A DNA stretch of 48,425 nt from Bacteroidota bacterium (GCA_004293915.1 RDZG01000062.1:1-48425), one strand, 5' to 3'. Shown: positions 23,907-33,142, counted from the first letter of the stretch. Notes: a model not told the origin generated them from the letters alone. Numbers and translations are program-made.

Positions 23907-24719
23907 ATGATTAACCGCAATTATTCTCAATTAACCCTCGATGAAGTGGTTTTTGAGCAACGCAATCAAGCGTATGGAGCATTTGAACTTCGCCAAATTT
24001 ATAATTACCACTTATTGAAGTCGGTTTTTATCATGTTTTTTGGTGTAAGTATGTTGGCTGTTGTGCCAATCGTTTTAAATTACATAAACACTGGAAAAAT
24101 CGAACCGATTTCAATCATTGAAAACAAGGATAATGATGTTCCATATATCTTTACACCAATTGAGATTATTCCCGAAATAATTCCAAAAACAGAAAAACCT
24201 GCTGCGATTTCAAAGCCAATTGTTTCGACAAATTTGGCATACAAACCAGTTGAAAATGTGCCAGAAAAGCCCGTTGAGGCTATAGAAAATGCTGGAGTAA
24301 AAACAGACATAGTGGACGCAAATCTTACAAAATCTGATTTAAATTCAATTATAAATGGAGGTTTGGAAAATGCTCCAATTGAAACAAACGTTCTCGAAGT
24401 TGATGTTCCAATAAACTTTGCATCTTCTATGCCGGTTTTTAAAGGTTTGAATTTGTATTTGAGTAAAAATCTAATTTTTCCATCCGAAATGGCAGCAAAA
24501 GGTGTATCTGGAAAATTAGTAGTTAGCTTTATAGTTGGGAAAAATGGGAAAATTAGAGATTTAAAAATTGCACGTTCGAGCGGATACGAAGCTTTTGATA
24601 ACGAAGCACTTCGGGTTGTTGCCCAAATGCCCGATTGGCAACCCGGTTTGCAAAACAATAAAGCGGTAAGTGTTTTACAATTATTACCCATCAATTTTAA
24701 ATTACTCGAAGATAAATAA
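23907..24719 (+). CDS. tonB: Energy transducer TonB
   Basis: A 270-residue protein. The N-terminal cytoplasmic segment LTLDEVVFEQRNQAYGAFELR is the pattern seen in Bacteroidota TonB proteins. A single membrane helix (about 38-58) is followed by a proline/glutamate-rich periplasmic spacer (EIIPEIIPKTEKPA, ENVPEKPVEA). A TonB C-terminal domain (about 178-268) carries FPSEMAAKGVSGKLVVSFIV, DLKIARSSGYEAFDNEA and MPDWQPGLQNNK. It carries proton-motive energy from ExbBD to outer-membrane TonB-dependent receptors. No exbB or exbD is adjacent, and a strong terminator follows. Confidence 0.93.
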   Translation: MINRNYSQLTLDEVVFEQRNQAYGAFELRQIYNYHLLKSVFIMFFGVSMLAVVPIVLNYINTGKIEPISIIENKDNDVPYIFTPIEIIPEIIPKTEKPAAISKPIVSTNLAYKPVENVPEKPVEAIENAGVKTDIVDANLTKSDLNSIINGGLENAPIETNVLEVDVPINFASSMPVFKGLNLYLSKNLIFPSEMAAKGVSGKLVVSFIVGKNGKIRDLKIARSSGYEAFDNEALRVVAQMPDWQPGLQNNKAVSVLQLLPINFKLLEDK

Positions 24720-24735
24720 TTTAAGATTAAATGCC

Positions 24736-24783
24736 CTATAAAGCATAGTTTGTGTTTATCAAACTATGCTTTATAGTTTTTTT
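24736..24783 (+). terminator. Very strong terminator after tonB
   Basis: A perfect 17-bp stem, CTATAAAGCATAGTTTG (24736-24752) with its complement at 24760-24776, a 7-base loop and seven T residues. Confidence 0.95.
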
Positions 24784-24826
24784 ACATTATTTTTATATTA
24801 TACCATTATATTTTTTGTCGCAATCA

Positions 24827-24834
24827 TATTTTTG
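24827..24834 (+). promoter_or_regulatory. -7 box for aspS
   Basis: TATTTTTG matches TAnnTTTG and lies 32 bases before ATG 24867. It would leave only an approximately 5-base leader for the alternative ATG at 24846, which favours the later start. Confidence 0.6.
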
Positions 24835-24866
24835 TCGCAATTTTGATGTCTTATTTACAAAAAAAG

Positions 24867-26630
24867 ATGTTAAGAACACATACAGCAGGCGAATTAAGAA
24901 TTTCAGATAAAGGTAAAACTGTAACACTTTGTGGTTGGGTACAAACTATTCGCGACAAAGGTGCGTTGATTTGGATAGATATTAGAGATAGATATGGCAT
25001 AACCCAACTTTTGATTGAAGAAGCAAAAGTAGATAAAAATGTTTTGGAAACTGCCCGAAAACTAGGTCGTGAGTTTGTAATTAAAGCAATCGGAACGGTG
25101 CAAGAACGTCAATCAAAAAACGATAAAATAGGCACTGGCGATGTAGAAATCGCACTTTCGAGTTTAGAAATTTTAAATGCTTCGAAACTTCCTCCTTTTA
25201 CTATTGAAGACGAAACCGATGGCGGTGAGGATATTCGTATGAAATACAGATATTTAGATTTGCGTAGAAATCCTGTAAGAAATTCGCTTATTTTAAGACA
25301 TAAATTGGCTCAGGAAATCCGTAAATACATGGATAGTAAAGATTTTTTAGAAGTAGAAACTCCAGTTTTGATAAAATCTACGCCAGAAGGAGCGAGAGAT
25401 TTTGTGGTGCCAAGCAGAATGCACCCAGGCGAATTTTATGCTTTGCCTCAATCACCTCAAACTTTCAAACAGCTTTTGATGGTTTCGGGATTTGACCGTT
25501 ATTTTCAGATTGTAAAATGTTTTAGAGATGAAGATTTACGTGCCGACCGCCAACCAGAATTTACGCAAATCGACTGCGAAATGAGTTTTATTGAGCAAGA
25601 AGATATTTTAAATATGTTTGAAGGTTTAATTGTGCATCTTTTCAAACAAACCAAAAGCATTGATTTGGGTACTTTCCCCCGCATGACTTATGCAGATGCA
25701 GCCCGATTGTATGGTTCAGATAAGCCAGACACACGTTTTGGAATGGAATTTGTGCCTTTGAAAGTAAAAGCCGAAAACACAGATTTAACTTCGGGCAAGG
25801 ATTTTGCCGTGTTTGATGCTGCCGAAACCGTATTGGGAATTTGTGCTAAAGGCTGTGCCAATTATACCCGAAAACAAATAGATGAACTTACCGAATGGAT
25901 CAAAAGACCGCAAATTGGTGCAAAAGGCTTGATTTATGCCAGAATAGAAGAAGATGGAAGTATAAAATCTTCGGTTGATAAATTTTACAACCAAGACGAT
26001 TTGCAAAAATGGGCAAAAGCTATGAAAGCCGAAAAAGGCGATTTATTACTTATCGTTTGTGGCGATGATGCAAAAGCCCGCAAACATTTGTGTGAATTAA
26101 GATTAGAAATGGGTTCAAGACTCGGACTGAGAGATAGAAATAAATATTCGGTTTTATGGGTGGTAGATTTTCCAGCATTTGAACATAACGAAGAAGATGG
26201 ACGTTGGTATGCCATGCACCATCCGTTTACATCGCCAAAACCAGAAGACATCCACTTGTTAGATACAGATTTAGGAGCAGTTCGTGCCAATGCCTACGAT
26301 ATGGTTATTAATGGCGTAGAAATTGGAGGCGGAAGTATTCGTATTCACGACCGAGAATTGCAAGCCAAAATGTTTGGTATTTTAGGCTTTAGCCCAGAAG
26401 AAGCCAAAAAACAATTTGGCTTTTTGATGGATGCTTTTGAATATGGAGCACCTCCACATGGCGGTTTGGCATTTGGCTTCGATAGACTTTGTTCGCTTTT
26501 TGGCGGTGTAGATTCTATTCGTGATTTTATTGCATTCCCAAAAAATAATGCCGGAAAAGATGTAATGATAGATTCGCCAAGTACCATAAACGAAGCTCAA
26601 TTGAAAGAATTAGGGATAAATGTGAGGTAG
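24867..26630 (+). CDS. aspS: Aspartyl-tRNA synthetase
   Basis: A 587-residue class II aminoacyl-tRNA synthetase of bacterial type. The N-terminal OB-fold anticodon-binding domain begins [11 protein letters not shown]; the catalytic core has motif 1 (about [16 protein letters not shown]), motif 2 ([18 protein letters not shown]) and motif 3 (GLAFGFDRL), with the bacterial GAD insertion domain between. It charges tRNA-Asp with aspartate. Two starts are possible: ATG 24846 (adds MSYLQKK) or ATG 24867. The latter matches the usual N-terminus and the promoter spacing. No terminator is seen before the methylase gene 82 bases downstream. Confidence 0.97.
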   Translation: MLRTHTAGELRISDKGKTVTLCGWVQTIRDKGALIWIDIRDRYGITQLLIEEAKVDKNVLETARKLGREFVIKAIGTVQERQSKNDKIGTGDVEIALSSLEILNASKLPPFTIEDETDGGEDIRMKYRYLDLRRNPVRNSLILRHKLAQEIRKYMDSKDFLEVETPVLIKSTPEGARDFVVPSRMHPGEFYALPQSPQTFKQLLMVSGFDRYFQIVKCFRDEDLRADRQPEFTQIDCEMSFIEQEDILNMFEGLIVHLFKQTKSIDLGTFPRMTYADAARLYGSDKPDTRFGMEFVPLKVKAENTDLTSGKDFAVFDAAETVLGICAKGCANYTRKQIDELTEWIKRPQIGAKGLIYARIEEDGSIKSSVDKFYNQDDLQKWAKAMKAEKGDLLLIVCGDDAKARKHLCELRLEMGSRLGLRDRNKYSVLWVVDFPAFEHNEEDGRWYAMHHPFTSPKPEDIHLLDTDLGAVRANAYDMVINGVEIGGGSIRIHDRELQAKMFGILGFSPEEAKKQFGFLMDAFEYGAPPHGGLAFGFDRLCSLFGGVDSIRDFIAFPKNNAGKDVMIDSPSTINEAQLKELGINVR

Positions 26631-26712
26631 AGATTTTGAAGCTAAAAAGTTATACACACAGCGTTATTTTCTTTAAAATTTTGTAAATTGCAACTTTAAG
26701 ACTTGTTTATTA

Positions 26713-27783
26713 ATGGCAAAATCGCAAAATAAAAATTTACAAAAAGCAAAATCAGGCAAAAACGATGAGTTTTATACGCAACTGCCTGATATAGAAAAAG
26801 AAATGAGGCATTACAAAGACCATTTCAAAGGAAAAATAGTGCTTTGTAATTGTGATGACCCACGTGTGAGCAATTTTTTTCATTATTTTGCTTATGGGTT
26901 TGAATTTTTAGAATTAAAAAAACTGATTGCAACTTGCTATAAAAGCCAAAATATGGATTTGTTTAGCAAAAATGATTCTGAAAAAGCCATTTATTTGGAA
27001 TATTATGGCGATAAAAACGGAAATAAAGTGCCTGATGCAGAAGAAATTGGTATCAAACATTTTAAGGGAGATGGAGATTTTAGAAACAAAGAGTGTATTG
27101 AACTTTTAAAAGAGGCTGATATTGTCGTAACAAATCCACCATTTTCGCTTTTTAGAGAATATACAACTCAATTGATAGATTATAATAAGAAATTTATTAT
27201 TGTAGGTCATCAAAATGCCATTACGTACAAAGAAATTTTTAAGTTTATTAAAGAAAATAAAATGTGGTTAGGTTATGGGTTTAGTGGGGGTGCGGCTCAT
27301 TTTATTAATAAACACTATGTTGATTACGCTACTGCAAGCAACCATAAAGATGGTATGATTAGAGTTTCTGGGGTTACTTGGTTTACTAATCTAGAAATTA
27401 AAAAACGAAATGACATATTAATTCTTAATTGTGTTTATGAAAATAAAGAAACCGATTACCCAAAATATGATAATTATGATGCCATTAATGTGGATAAAAC
27501 AAAAGACATTCCTAAGGATTATAAAGGAGCAATGGGAGTACCGATTACATTTTTAGACAAATATAATCCCGAACAATTTGAAATATTAGGATTAGGAATA
27601 TCAAATTCTGGTTTAGAATTTGGGGTTAGACCATATAAAAATGAACATAAAAAATATCGAAAAGAAGTACAAAAAAGAGGTGCTGTCGATGGAGATTTAT
27701 ATATGATTAAAAACGGAATTGTTGAAGTACCGTATGCTAGAATAATAATAAAGTATTTAAAAAATGTAGAAAATGAAAATTGA
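26713..27783 (+). CDS. EcoRI-family adenine-specific DNA methyltransferase
   Basis: A 356-residue protein resembling the EcoRI methylase family. NDEFYTQLPDIEKEM at 17-31, the cofactor-site region GKIVLCNCDDPRVSNFFHYF (about 40-59), and the catalytic motif IV DIVVTNPPFSLFREY with NPPF at 141-144. GVTWFTNLEIKK and KYNPEQFEILGLG in the C-terminal half also fit this family. It would add a methyl group from S-adenosylmethionine to adenine N6 in a specific site; the recognition sequence is unknown. It overlaps the DUF262-HNH gene by 11 bases, so the two are translated together as a restriction-modification-like module inserted between aspS and lpdA. Confidence 0.9.
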   Translation: MAKSQNKNLQKAKSGKNDEFYTQLPDIEKEMRHYKDHFKGKIVLCNCDDPRVSNFFHYFAYGFEFLELKKLIATCYKSQNMDLFSKNDSEKAIYLEYYGDKNGNKVPDAEEIGIKHFKGDGDFRNKECIELLKEADIVVTNPPFSLFREYTTQLIDYNKKFIIVGHQNAITYKEIFKFIKENKMWLGYGFSGGAAHFINKHYVDYATASNHKDGMIRVSGVTWFTNLEIKKRNDILILNCVYENKETDYPKYDNYDAINVDKTKDIPKDYKGAMGVPITFLDKYNPEQFEILGLGISNSGLEFGVRPYKNEHKKYRKEVQKRGAVDGDLYMIKNGIVEVPYARIIIKYLKNVENEN

Positions 27784-28906
27784 ACTTAAAGAAATCACAA
27801 TTAGAGAAGTTTCAAATGGTTATATCAATACTTACGATGATGGCGTAATTGGTTTTGGAGGAAAGTTAAATATCAGACCGAAATATCAACGTGAATATGT
27901 ATATAAAGACAAACAAAGAGATGCAGTTATAGAAACTGTAAAAAAAGATTTTCCTTTGAATGTGATGTACTGGGTTAAAAATTCAGATGATACTTTTGAA
28001 GTAATAGAAGTACCAAAACAAAAATTAAAAACAGGCGAAAATACCTATGAAGTAATGGATGGGCAACAACGAACCATTAGTATTTGTGAGTACGTAGCGG
28101 GCAATTTTTCTTTAAATAATTTATACTTTCATAACCTACAAGATGTTGAACAAAAACAAATATTAGATTATAAATTGATGATTTATTTTTGCGAAGGCAA
28201 TGATAAAGAAAAGCTAGATTGGTTCAAAACTATAAACATAGCAGGCGAAAAACTTACAGATCAAGAGCTAAGAAATGCTATTTATACAGGCACTTGGCTT
28301 ACGGATGCCAAAAAATATTTTAGCAAAAATGGTTGTGCTGCCTATAATATTGCCAAAGACTATGTAAACGGCACACCTATTCGTCAAGATTATTTAGAAA
28401 CTACCATTGATTGGATTTCTAAAGGCGAAATTGAAGATTATATGTCAAAACATCAGCACAAACCAAATGCAAACGAATTGTGGTTGTATTTTCAAAACGT
28501 AATTAATTGGGTAAAAGTTATTTTTACTAACTACCGAAAAGAAATGAAAGGCGTAAGTTTTGGCGTTTTATACAACGATTATAAAGACAAAGAATTTGAT
28601 GCTAAAAAACTTGAAATAGAAATCACAAAATTGATGCAAGACGAAGATGTAACTAAAAAGTCGGGCATTTATGAATTTGTAATTACTAGAAATGAAAAAT
28701 ATTTAAACATACGAGCTTTTACAGACAAACAAAAAAGAGAAGCTTTTGAAAGGCAAAAAGGCATTTGCGTAAAATGTAAAGTTGCGTTTGAACTAAGCGA
28801 AATGGAGGCAGACCACATCACTCCTTGGAGCAAAGGCGGAAAAACAACCACCGAAAACTGCCAAATGCTTTGCAAACACGATAATAGAATTAAATCAGGA
28901 AAATAA
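27773..28906 (+). CDS. DUF262 (ParB-like) plus HNH nuclease, probable restriction partner of the methylase
   Basis: A 377-residue protein. The N-terminal DUF262/GmrS-like domain has RPKYQREYVYKDKQRDAVIET (about 35-55) and YEVMDGQQRTISI with the DGQQR signature at 96-100. A helical middle leads to a C-terminal zinc-type HNH domain: CVKC (Cys332, Cys335), EADHITPWSKGG (Asp347-His348), Asn362, Cys363, Cys367 and His369-Asp-Asn. DUF262 domains can bind and hydrolyse nucleotides in GmrSD-type enzymes, and the HNH domain is expected to cut DNA. Overlap with the methylase gene suggests the cognate endonuclease of a type II-like system; a modification-dependent nuclease is an alternative, but less likely beside a methylase. 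Confidence 0.85.
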   Translation: MKIELKEITIREVSNGYINTYDDGVIGFGGKLNIRPKYQREYVYKDKQRDAVIETVKKDFPLNVMYWVKNSDDTFEVIEVPKQKLKTGENTYEVMDGQQRTISICEYVAGNFSLNNLYFHNLQDVEQKQILDYKLMIYFCEGNDKEKLDWFKTINIAGEKLTDQELRNAIYTGTWLTDAKKYFSKNGCAAYNIAKDYVNGTPIRQDYLETTIDWISKGEIEDYMSKHQHKPNANELWLYFQNVINWVKVIFTNYRKEMKGVSFGVLYNDYKDKEFDAKKLEIEITKLMQDEDVTKKSGIYEFVITRNEKYLNIRAFTDKQKREAFERQKGICVKCKVAFELSEMEADHITPWSKGGKTTTENCQMLCKHDNRIKSGK

Positions 28907-28926
28907 CGCACTGAAAATAATATTAA

Positions 28927-29292
28927 ATGTTAAATTATATAACAACATATTATACTTTTAAAAAGTTTTTTGATACCCATAAACTTAGAACTATGGAATA
29001 TTTTTCCCAAAGCTCTGTTTTTATGGATGTGTATAATTTTAATTCTAATAAATTCATTTTAACTCTTCAATGCACAGATACGCAAATTGGAATTTCCACC
29101 GAAAATGATAATAATCCATTTACTGGCTATGAATATGTATTTTCAACCGAAAAAGATGCCAAAGAATTTATAAAACAACATCTTGGTTTTTCAAAAACAA
29201 TTATAGCTGAAAACAAAAGTGAAGCAGCAAAGATTGAAAACACAAAAAGTAGAGTGTTTCAAACCGGGAAATTGATTGCAGTTGGGAGATGA
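28927..29292 (+). CDS. Uncharacterised protein downstream of the methylase/HNH pair
   Basis: A 121-residue soluble protein with no signal peptide and no motif recognised. The N-terminus is aromatic-rich (YITTYYTFKKFF), the middle is strand-rich (FILTLQCTDTQIGIS), and the C-terminal half is charged and helical (STEKDAKEFIKQHLGFS). An internal ATG at 28993 (MEYFSQSS) could be an alternative start. It begins 20 bases after the HNH gene on the same strand, so it may belong to that module, perhaps as an accessory or control factor; this is inference from position only. Confidence 0.6.
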   Translation: MLNYITTYYTFKKFFDTHKLRTMEYFSQSSVFMDVYNFNSNKFILTLQCTDTQIGISTENDNNPFTGYEYVFSTEKDAKEFIKQHLGFSKTIIAENKSEAAKIENTKSRVFQTGKLIAVGR

Positions 29293-29479
29293 TTTTAGAT
29301 AAAAAACAAAAATTTGTTTATTCAATAAAGGTTTAAAGTTATGTTTTTATGATTTAGGAGCATAGTCTATTATAAATCTATAGCCATTTATTGTATAGAA
29401 AAAAGAAATAATAATAATATACACAAATTCGGTTTTCTCTTTTTCTTAAAAACAATTTTTTCGTTTTGAGTCAATCTAT

Positions 29480-29487
29480 TAACTTTC
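29480..29487 (+). promoter_or_regulatory. Possible -7 box for lpdA
   Basis: TAACTTTC, one mismatch to TAnnTTTG, lies 37 bases before the ATG. No good -33 element. The rest of the 232-base gap before lpdA shows nothing recognisable. Confidence 0.35.
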
Positions 29488-29524
29488 GGACTTGAAATTA
29501 TAAATTCCTCAAAATATCAATTTT

Positions 29525-30925
29525 ATGCAATACGATGTTACAGTAATTGGCTCTGGTCCTGGTGGATATGTGGCTGCTATCCGTTGTGCCCAACTTGGCA
29601 TGAAAACTGCGTTAATCGAAAAATACGACACTTTTGGTGGCACTTGTCTAAATGTAGGTTGTATTCCTTCAAAGGCTTTGCTCGATTCTTCCGAACATTA
29701 TCACAACGCTACACATACTTTCGAAACACATGGCATCGATATCAAAGGCGATATTAAAGTGAATTTGCCTCAAATGATTAAACGCAAAGATGAAGTGGTA
29801 AAGCAAACCACCGAAGGGATTGTGTATTTGATGAAAAAAAATAAAATTACTACCTATAAAGGTGTTGGTGCTTTTAAAGATAAAAATACTATAAAAATCA
29901 CAAAATCTGATGGTGTTGAAGAAATAACTACAAAAAATGTAATTATTGCCACAGGCTCCAAACCAACAGCATTGCCATTTATTAAAATTGATAAAGAACG
30001 TATCATTACTTCTACCGAAGCCCTGAAAATGAAAGAAGTTCCAAAACAATTGATTTTGATTGGTGGGGGAGTGATTGGATTAGAATTGGGTTCGGTTTAT
30101 GCTCGATTAGGTTCTAAAGTAACAGTTGTGGAGTTTATGGATAGCATAATCCCAACTATGGATAGAGCTTTGGGCAAAGAACTTCAAAAATCGCTTACAA
30201 AAATCGGTTTTGAATTTCATTTTCAAACAAAAGTAACTGGTGCAATTGTAAAAGGCAAAGAAGTTACTGTTTCTGCCGAAACTGCTGACGGAAAAAAAGT
30301 TGAATTTAAAGGCGATTATTGTATAGTTGCCGTTGGTCGAAAAGCATTTACAGATGGTTTGGGGCTAGAAAACATTGGCTTAAAAGCAGATCAACGTGGA
30401 AAAATAGCAGTTGATAAACATTTACAAACTTCAGTTTCAGGAATTTATGCTATTGGCGATGTAATTGATGGTGCAATGTTGGCTCACAAAGCCGAAGAAG
30501 AAGGAACGTTTGTTGCCGAAACCATTGCAGGTCAAAAACCACATATTAATTATAATTTGATACCTGGCGTGGTTTATACTTGGCCCGAAGTGGCAGGTGT
30601 TGGGCAAACCGAAGAGCAATTAAAAGCTTCTGGAAAGGCGTATAAAGCAGGAAATTTCCCGTTTAAAGCATTAGGACGAGCCAGAGCAAGTATGGATGTT
30701 GATGGTTTTGTAAAGGTTTTGGCTGATAAAACTACTGATGAAATTTTAGGTGTTCATATCATTGGTGCTCGTGCCGCAGATATGATTGCAGCTGCCGTTA
30801 CAGCTATGGAGTTTAGAGCCTCAGCTGAAGATGTTAGTCGTATGAGTCATGCACATCCTACTTATATGGAGGCAGTAAAAGAAGCCTGTTTGGCTGCAAC
30901 GGAAAATCGTCCAATACATATTTAG
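29525..30925 (+). CDS. lpdA: Dihydrolipoyl dehydrogenase (E3)
   Basis: A 466-residue FAD/NAD disulfide oxidoreductase. FAD motif VIGSGPGGYVAAIR (8-20), redox-active disulfide GGTCLNVGCIPSK with Cys41 and Cys46, NAD-site motif IGGGVIGLELGSVYARLGSKV, GIYAIGDV near the second FAD contact, and the C-terminal dimer interface HAHPTYMEA supplying the catalytic His-Glu pair. It reoxidises dihydrolipoamide of 2-oxoacid dehydrogenase complexes or the glycine cleavage system. It stands alone with its own terminator. It could serve the fused E1 complex at 8-10 kb as well as others. Confidence 0.97.
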   Translation: MQYDVTVIGSGPGGYVAAIRCAQLGMKTALIEKYDTFGGTCLNVGCIPSKALLDSSEHYHNATHTFETHGIDIKGDIKVNLPQMIKRKDEVVKQTTEGIVYLMKKNKITTYKGVGAFKDKNTIKITKSDGVEEITTKNVIIATGSKPTALPFIKIDKERIITSTEALKMKEVPKQLILIGGGVIGLELGSVYARLGSKVTVVEFMDSIIPTMDRALGKELQKSLTKIGFEFHFQTKVTGAIVKGKEVTVSAETADGKKVEFKGDYCIVAVGRKAFTDGLGLENIGLKADQRGKIAVDKHLQTSVSGIYAIGDVIDGAMLAHKAEEEGTFVAETIAGQKPHINYNLIPGVVYTWPEVAGVGQTEEQLKASGKAYKAGNFPFKALGRARASMDVDGFVKVLADKTTDEILGVHIIGARAADMIAAAVTAMEFRASAEDVSRMSHAHPTYMEAVKEACLAATENRPIHI

Positions 30926-30944
30926 TTAAATTAATACATCTAAA

Positions 30945-30983
30945 ATATCCTATAAAACAATGTCTTTGTAGGATATATTTTTT
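30945..30983 (+). terminator. Terminator after lpdA
   Basis: ATATCCTA (30945-30952) pairs with TAGGATAT (30969-30976) around a 16-base loop, followed by a T run. Confidence 0.7.
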
Positions 30984-31441
30984 AATAAGTATTTTACTTA
31001 TATCTATATCATACAGATTATATTATTTTTTTTAATATTTATTACAAGTCTTTTTTATGAATTAATTATACGAATTCTAGTAAAATCACATTTATTACTA
31101 GTTTTAATGAAAAGTATTTATCTAATAAATTGTTAAACAAAATTTATTTAAAAGTTAAACAAAAAAAAATAAAACTTTTTTCTTGTTTATATCTAACGTA
31201 TTGATAATGAGTATTTTGAAAAAATGTCAGGTTGTAGGACTAGTTGTGTCAGAGTTTTGATTTTTCTCATTAAGTGTTGTATTTTTCAAAGAACTTTTTT
31301 GTGAGAAGCCTCAAATTAAGGAGTTTTCCACATGTTCGAAAAGTCAAGCTTTTTGTGCATTTTTTTTTTAAATATTTTCTTATGACTTTTGATGCGTTAT
31401 CGTTCAGATAAGTTTTTAAGATACTAAAATTATTAGCGGCT
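30984..31441. other. Long AT-rich intergenic region upstream of dnaA
   Basis: About 460 bases with no gene. The first 220 bases (to about 31200) are extremely AT-rich with long A and T runs, as in a DNA-unwinding region. One DnaA-box-like nonamer, TTTTCCACA, is at 31324-31332 (one mismatch to TTATCCACA); TGTGCATTT at 31354-31362 is a poorer reverse match to TGTGCATAA. This could be the dnaA regulatory region or part of oriC. Only one good box is seen, so an origin is not established. Confidence 0.35.
31387..31416 (+). promoter_or_regulatory. Possible promoter of dnaA
   Basis: TTTTG at 31387-31391 and TAAGTTTT at 31409-31416 (one mismatch to TAnnTTTG) are 17 bases apart, 25 bases before the ATG at 31442. 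Confidence 0.4.
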
Positions 31442-32872
31442 ATGATTGCAATTGAAAAGGACTCAGCATTGGTTTGGGAAAACTGTTTATTAATTATTAA
31501 ACAACATATTTCAGAGAAAAATTTTGAAACATGGTTTAAACCGATTTTACCAGTTTCGCTAAATGCTGAAATTTTAACTATTCAGGTTCCGAGTCAATTT
31601 TTTTACGAATGGCTTGAAGAGCATTATTTACATGTGCTTAAAAAAGCTATACTTTCAGAACTTGGAGATAATGGTCGTTTAGAATATTCTATTATTGTAG
31701 ATAAAGGAAATGGTAAAAGTGGAAGCTTAGCATTGAATTTTCCAGGCAAAAAAATTTCGGGATATAAAAACGAAATTTTAAACAGGCTTGAAACTCAAGT
31801 TGAAGTTAATCAATATGAGGTAAATCGATATAAAACCAATCTCAATGCCAATTATACCTTTGATAATTTTATAGAAGGAGAATGTAATCGTTTGACACGC
31901 TCTGCTGGTTTAGCCATTGCAAATAAACCCGGAACAACAGCATTTAATCCGCTTACAATCTACGGTGCAGTTGGTTTGGGAAAAACACATTTGATTCAGG
32001 CAATTGGAAATAAAATTTTATCAGAAAATCCCACTAAAAAAGTTTTATATGTTACTTCCGAAAAATTTGTAAACCATTTTATGGAATCTGTCCGCACGGG
32101 TAGTTTGCAAGATTTTTCGTCTTATTATCTTGGCGTAGATGTTTTGATTATAGATGACATACAATTTCTTTCGGGCAAAGAACGTACGCAAGAGATGTTT
32201 TTTAAAATATTTAACGAATTACACCAATCGCAACGCCAAATTATTATGACTAGCGATTGCCCTGTTAAAGATTTGAAAGGCATGGAAGAACGTTTGTTAT
32301 CACGTTTCAAATGGGGTTTAAATGCAGACATGCAACAGCCAGATTTTGAAACTAAAATGGCTATCATACAACAAAAAATGGACTACGAAGGTGTACTTAT
32401 TCCACAAAGTGTTGTAGAATATATTGCACAAACAGTTGATACAAATATTAGAGAATTAGAAGGTGTAGTGATTGCTTTAATTGCACAATCTTCGCTAAAT
32501 AAAAAAGAAATTGATTTGGATTTAGCAAAAACAACTATTCAATCAATTGTTTCGGATATAAGCTTAGAAATTAACATAGAGTTTATTCAAAAATCGGTTT
32601 GCGAATATTTCAACATCAGTGTTGAAGACATGAAAAGCAAATCACGCAAAAAAGAACTTGTTATTCCACGTCAAGTTGGGATTTATATTGCAAAAAATTA
32701 TACCACACTTTCGCTCAAAACAATTGGTTTGTATTATGGTGGCAGAGATCACAGCACCGTGATTCATTCTGTGGAGTCGGTAGAGGATATGATGGTTACC
32801 GATAAAAAATTTAGAGCTCAAATGGTAGAACTTCAAAAAAGAATGAAGTTGAAAAATCCAATTAATGGATAG
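31442..32872 (+). CDS. dnaA: Chromosomal replication initiator DnaA
   Basis: A 476-residue initiator of normal length. Domain I (1-85; FETWFKPILPVSL) binds helicase and partners, then a short variable linker. The AAA+ core has YTFDNFIEGECNRL, Walker A GAVGLGKTH (175-183), Walker B LIIDDIQFLSGKERTQEM, and ERLLSRFKWGL. Domain IV is the helix-turn-helix DNA binder with the DnaA signature YYGGRDHSTVIHSVESVE. It opens oriC and also regulates its own transcription. It is flanked by an AT-rich region upstream and two hairpins downstream. Neither dnaN nor other classical origin neighbours are present, which is common in Bacteroidota. Confidence 0.98.
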   Translation: MIAIEKDSALVWENCLLIIKQHISEKNFETWFKPILPVSLNAEILTIQVPSQFFYEWLEEHYLHVLKKAILSELGDNGRLEYSIIVDKGNGKSGSLALNFPGKKISGYKNEILNRLETQVEVNQYEVNRYKTNLNANYTFDNFIEGECNRLTRSAGLAIANKPGTTAFNPLTIYGAVGLGKTHLIQAIGNKILSENPTKKVLYVTSEKFVNHFMESVRTGSLQDFSSYYLGVDVLIIDDIQFLSGKERTQEMFFKIFNELHQSQRQIIMTSDCPVKDLKGMEERLLSRFKWGLNADMQQPDFETKMAIIQQKMDYEGVLIPQSVVEYIAQTVDTNIRELEGVVIALIAQSSLNKKEIDLDLAKTTIQSIVSDISLEINIEFIQKSVCEYFNISVEDMKSKSRKKELVIPRQVGIYIAKNYTTLSLKTIGLYYGGRDHSTVIHSVESVEDMMVTDKKFRAQMVELQKRMKLKNPING

Positions 32873-32884
32873 TTTTTATTGAAA

Positions 32885-32931
32885 TTTTGCACAATACAAT
32901 CAAATTCTTTTGGGTATTGTGCAAAAGTTTT
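32885..32931 (+). terminator. Terminator after dnaA
   Basis: A perfect 13-bp stem, TTTTGCACAATAC (32885-32897) with GTATTGTGCAAAA (32914-32926), then GTTTT. It begins 12 bases after the dnaA stop. Confidence 0.75.
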
Positions 32932-32970
32932 CGATAACAATGAATTCATTTTTTCAGAATCAACTAAAAA

Positions 32971-33009
32971 AAAAAACCTCTCAAGATATAAATTTGAGAG
33001 GTTTTTTTT
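32971..33009. terminator. Bidirectional terminator between dnaA and tRNA-Lys
   Basis: AACCTCTCAA (32975-32984) pairs with TTGAGAGGTT (32994-33003), with an A run on the left and a T run on the right. It can therefore stop transcripts from dnaA (plus) and from the tRNA (minus), whose 3' end is 16 bases away. Confidence 0.9.
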
Positions 33010-33024
33010 ATGAGTAAATTTATG

Positions 33025-33097
33025 TGATCCCGCTGGGATTCGAACCCAGGACCCCTACATTAAAAGTGTAATGCTCTACCAGCTGAGCTACGGAATC
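33025..33097 (-). tRNA. tRNA-Lys (anticodon TTT)
   Basis: Read on the minus strand: acceptor GATTCCG pairs with CGGGATC (one G-U), then discriminator A. The D arm AGCTCAGCTGGTAGAGC, anticodon loop CTTTTAA with anticodon TTT, variable loop and T arm GGGTTCGAATCCC are all present. 73 bases, CCA not encoded. It decodes AAA/AAG lysine codons, the commonest lysine codons in this AT-rich genome. Confidence 0.97.
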
Positions 33098-33142
33098 ATG
33101 TATTTAATTTAACTTTATTTTGTTCGATTAGAACTCATTAGT

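Noticed and set aside
24080-24694. 204-residue open frame on the minus strand
   Set aside because: It is antisense to tonB, which has clear domain structure, promoter context and a terminator. The open frame follows from codon bias.
26713-29292. Integrated mobile element carrying the methylase/HNH module
   Set aside because: No integrase, transposase, tRNA target or obvious flanking direct repeats were found at the edges, so only the genes themselves are reported.
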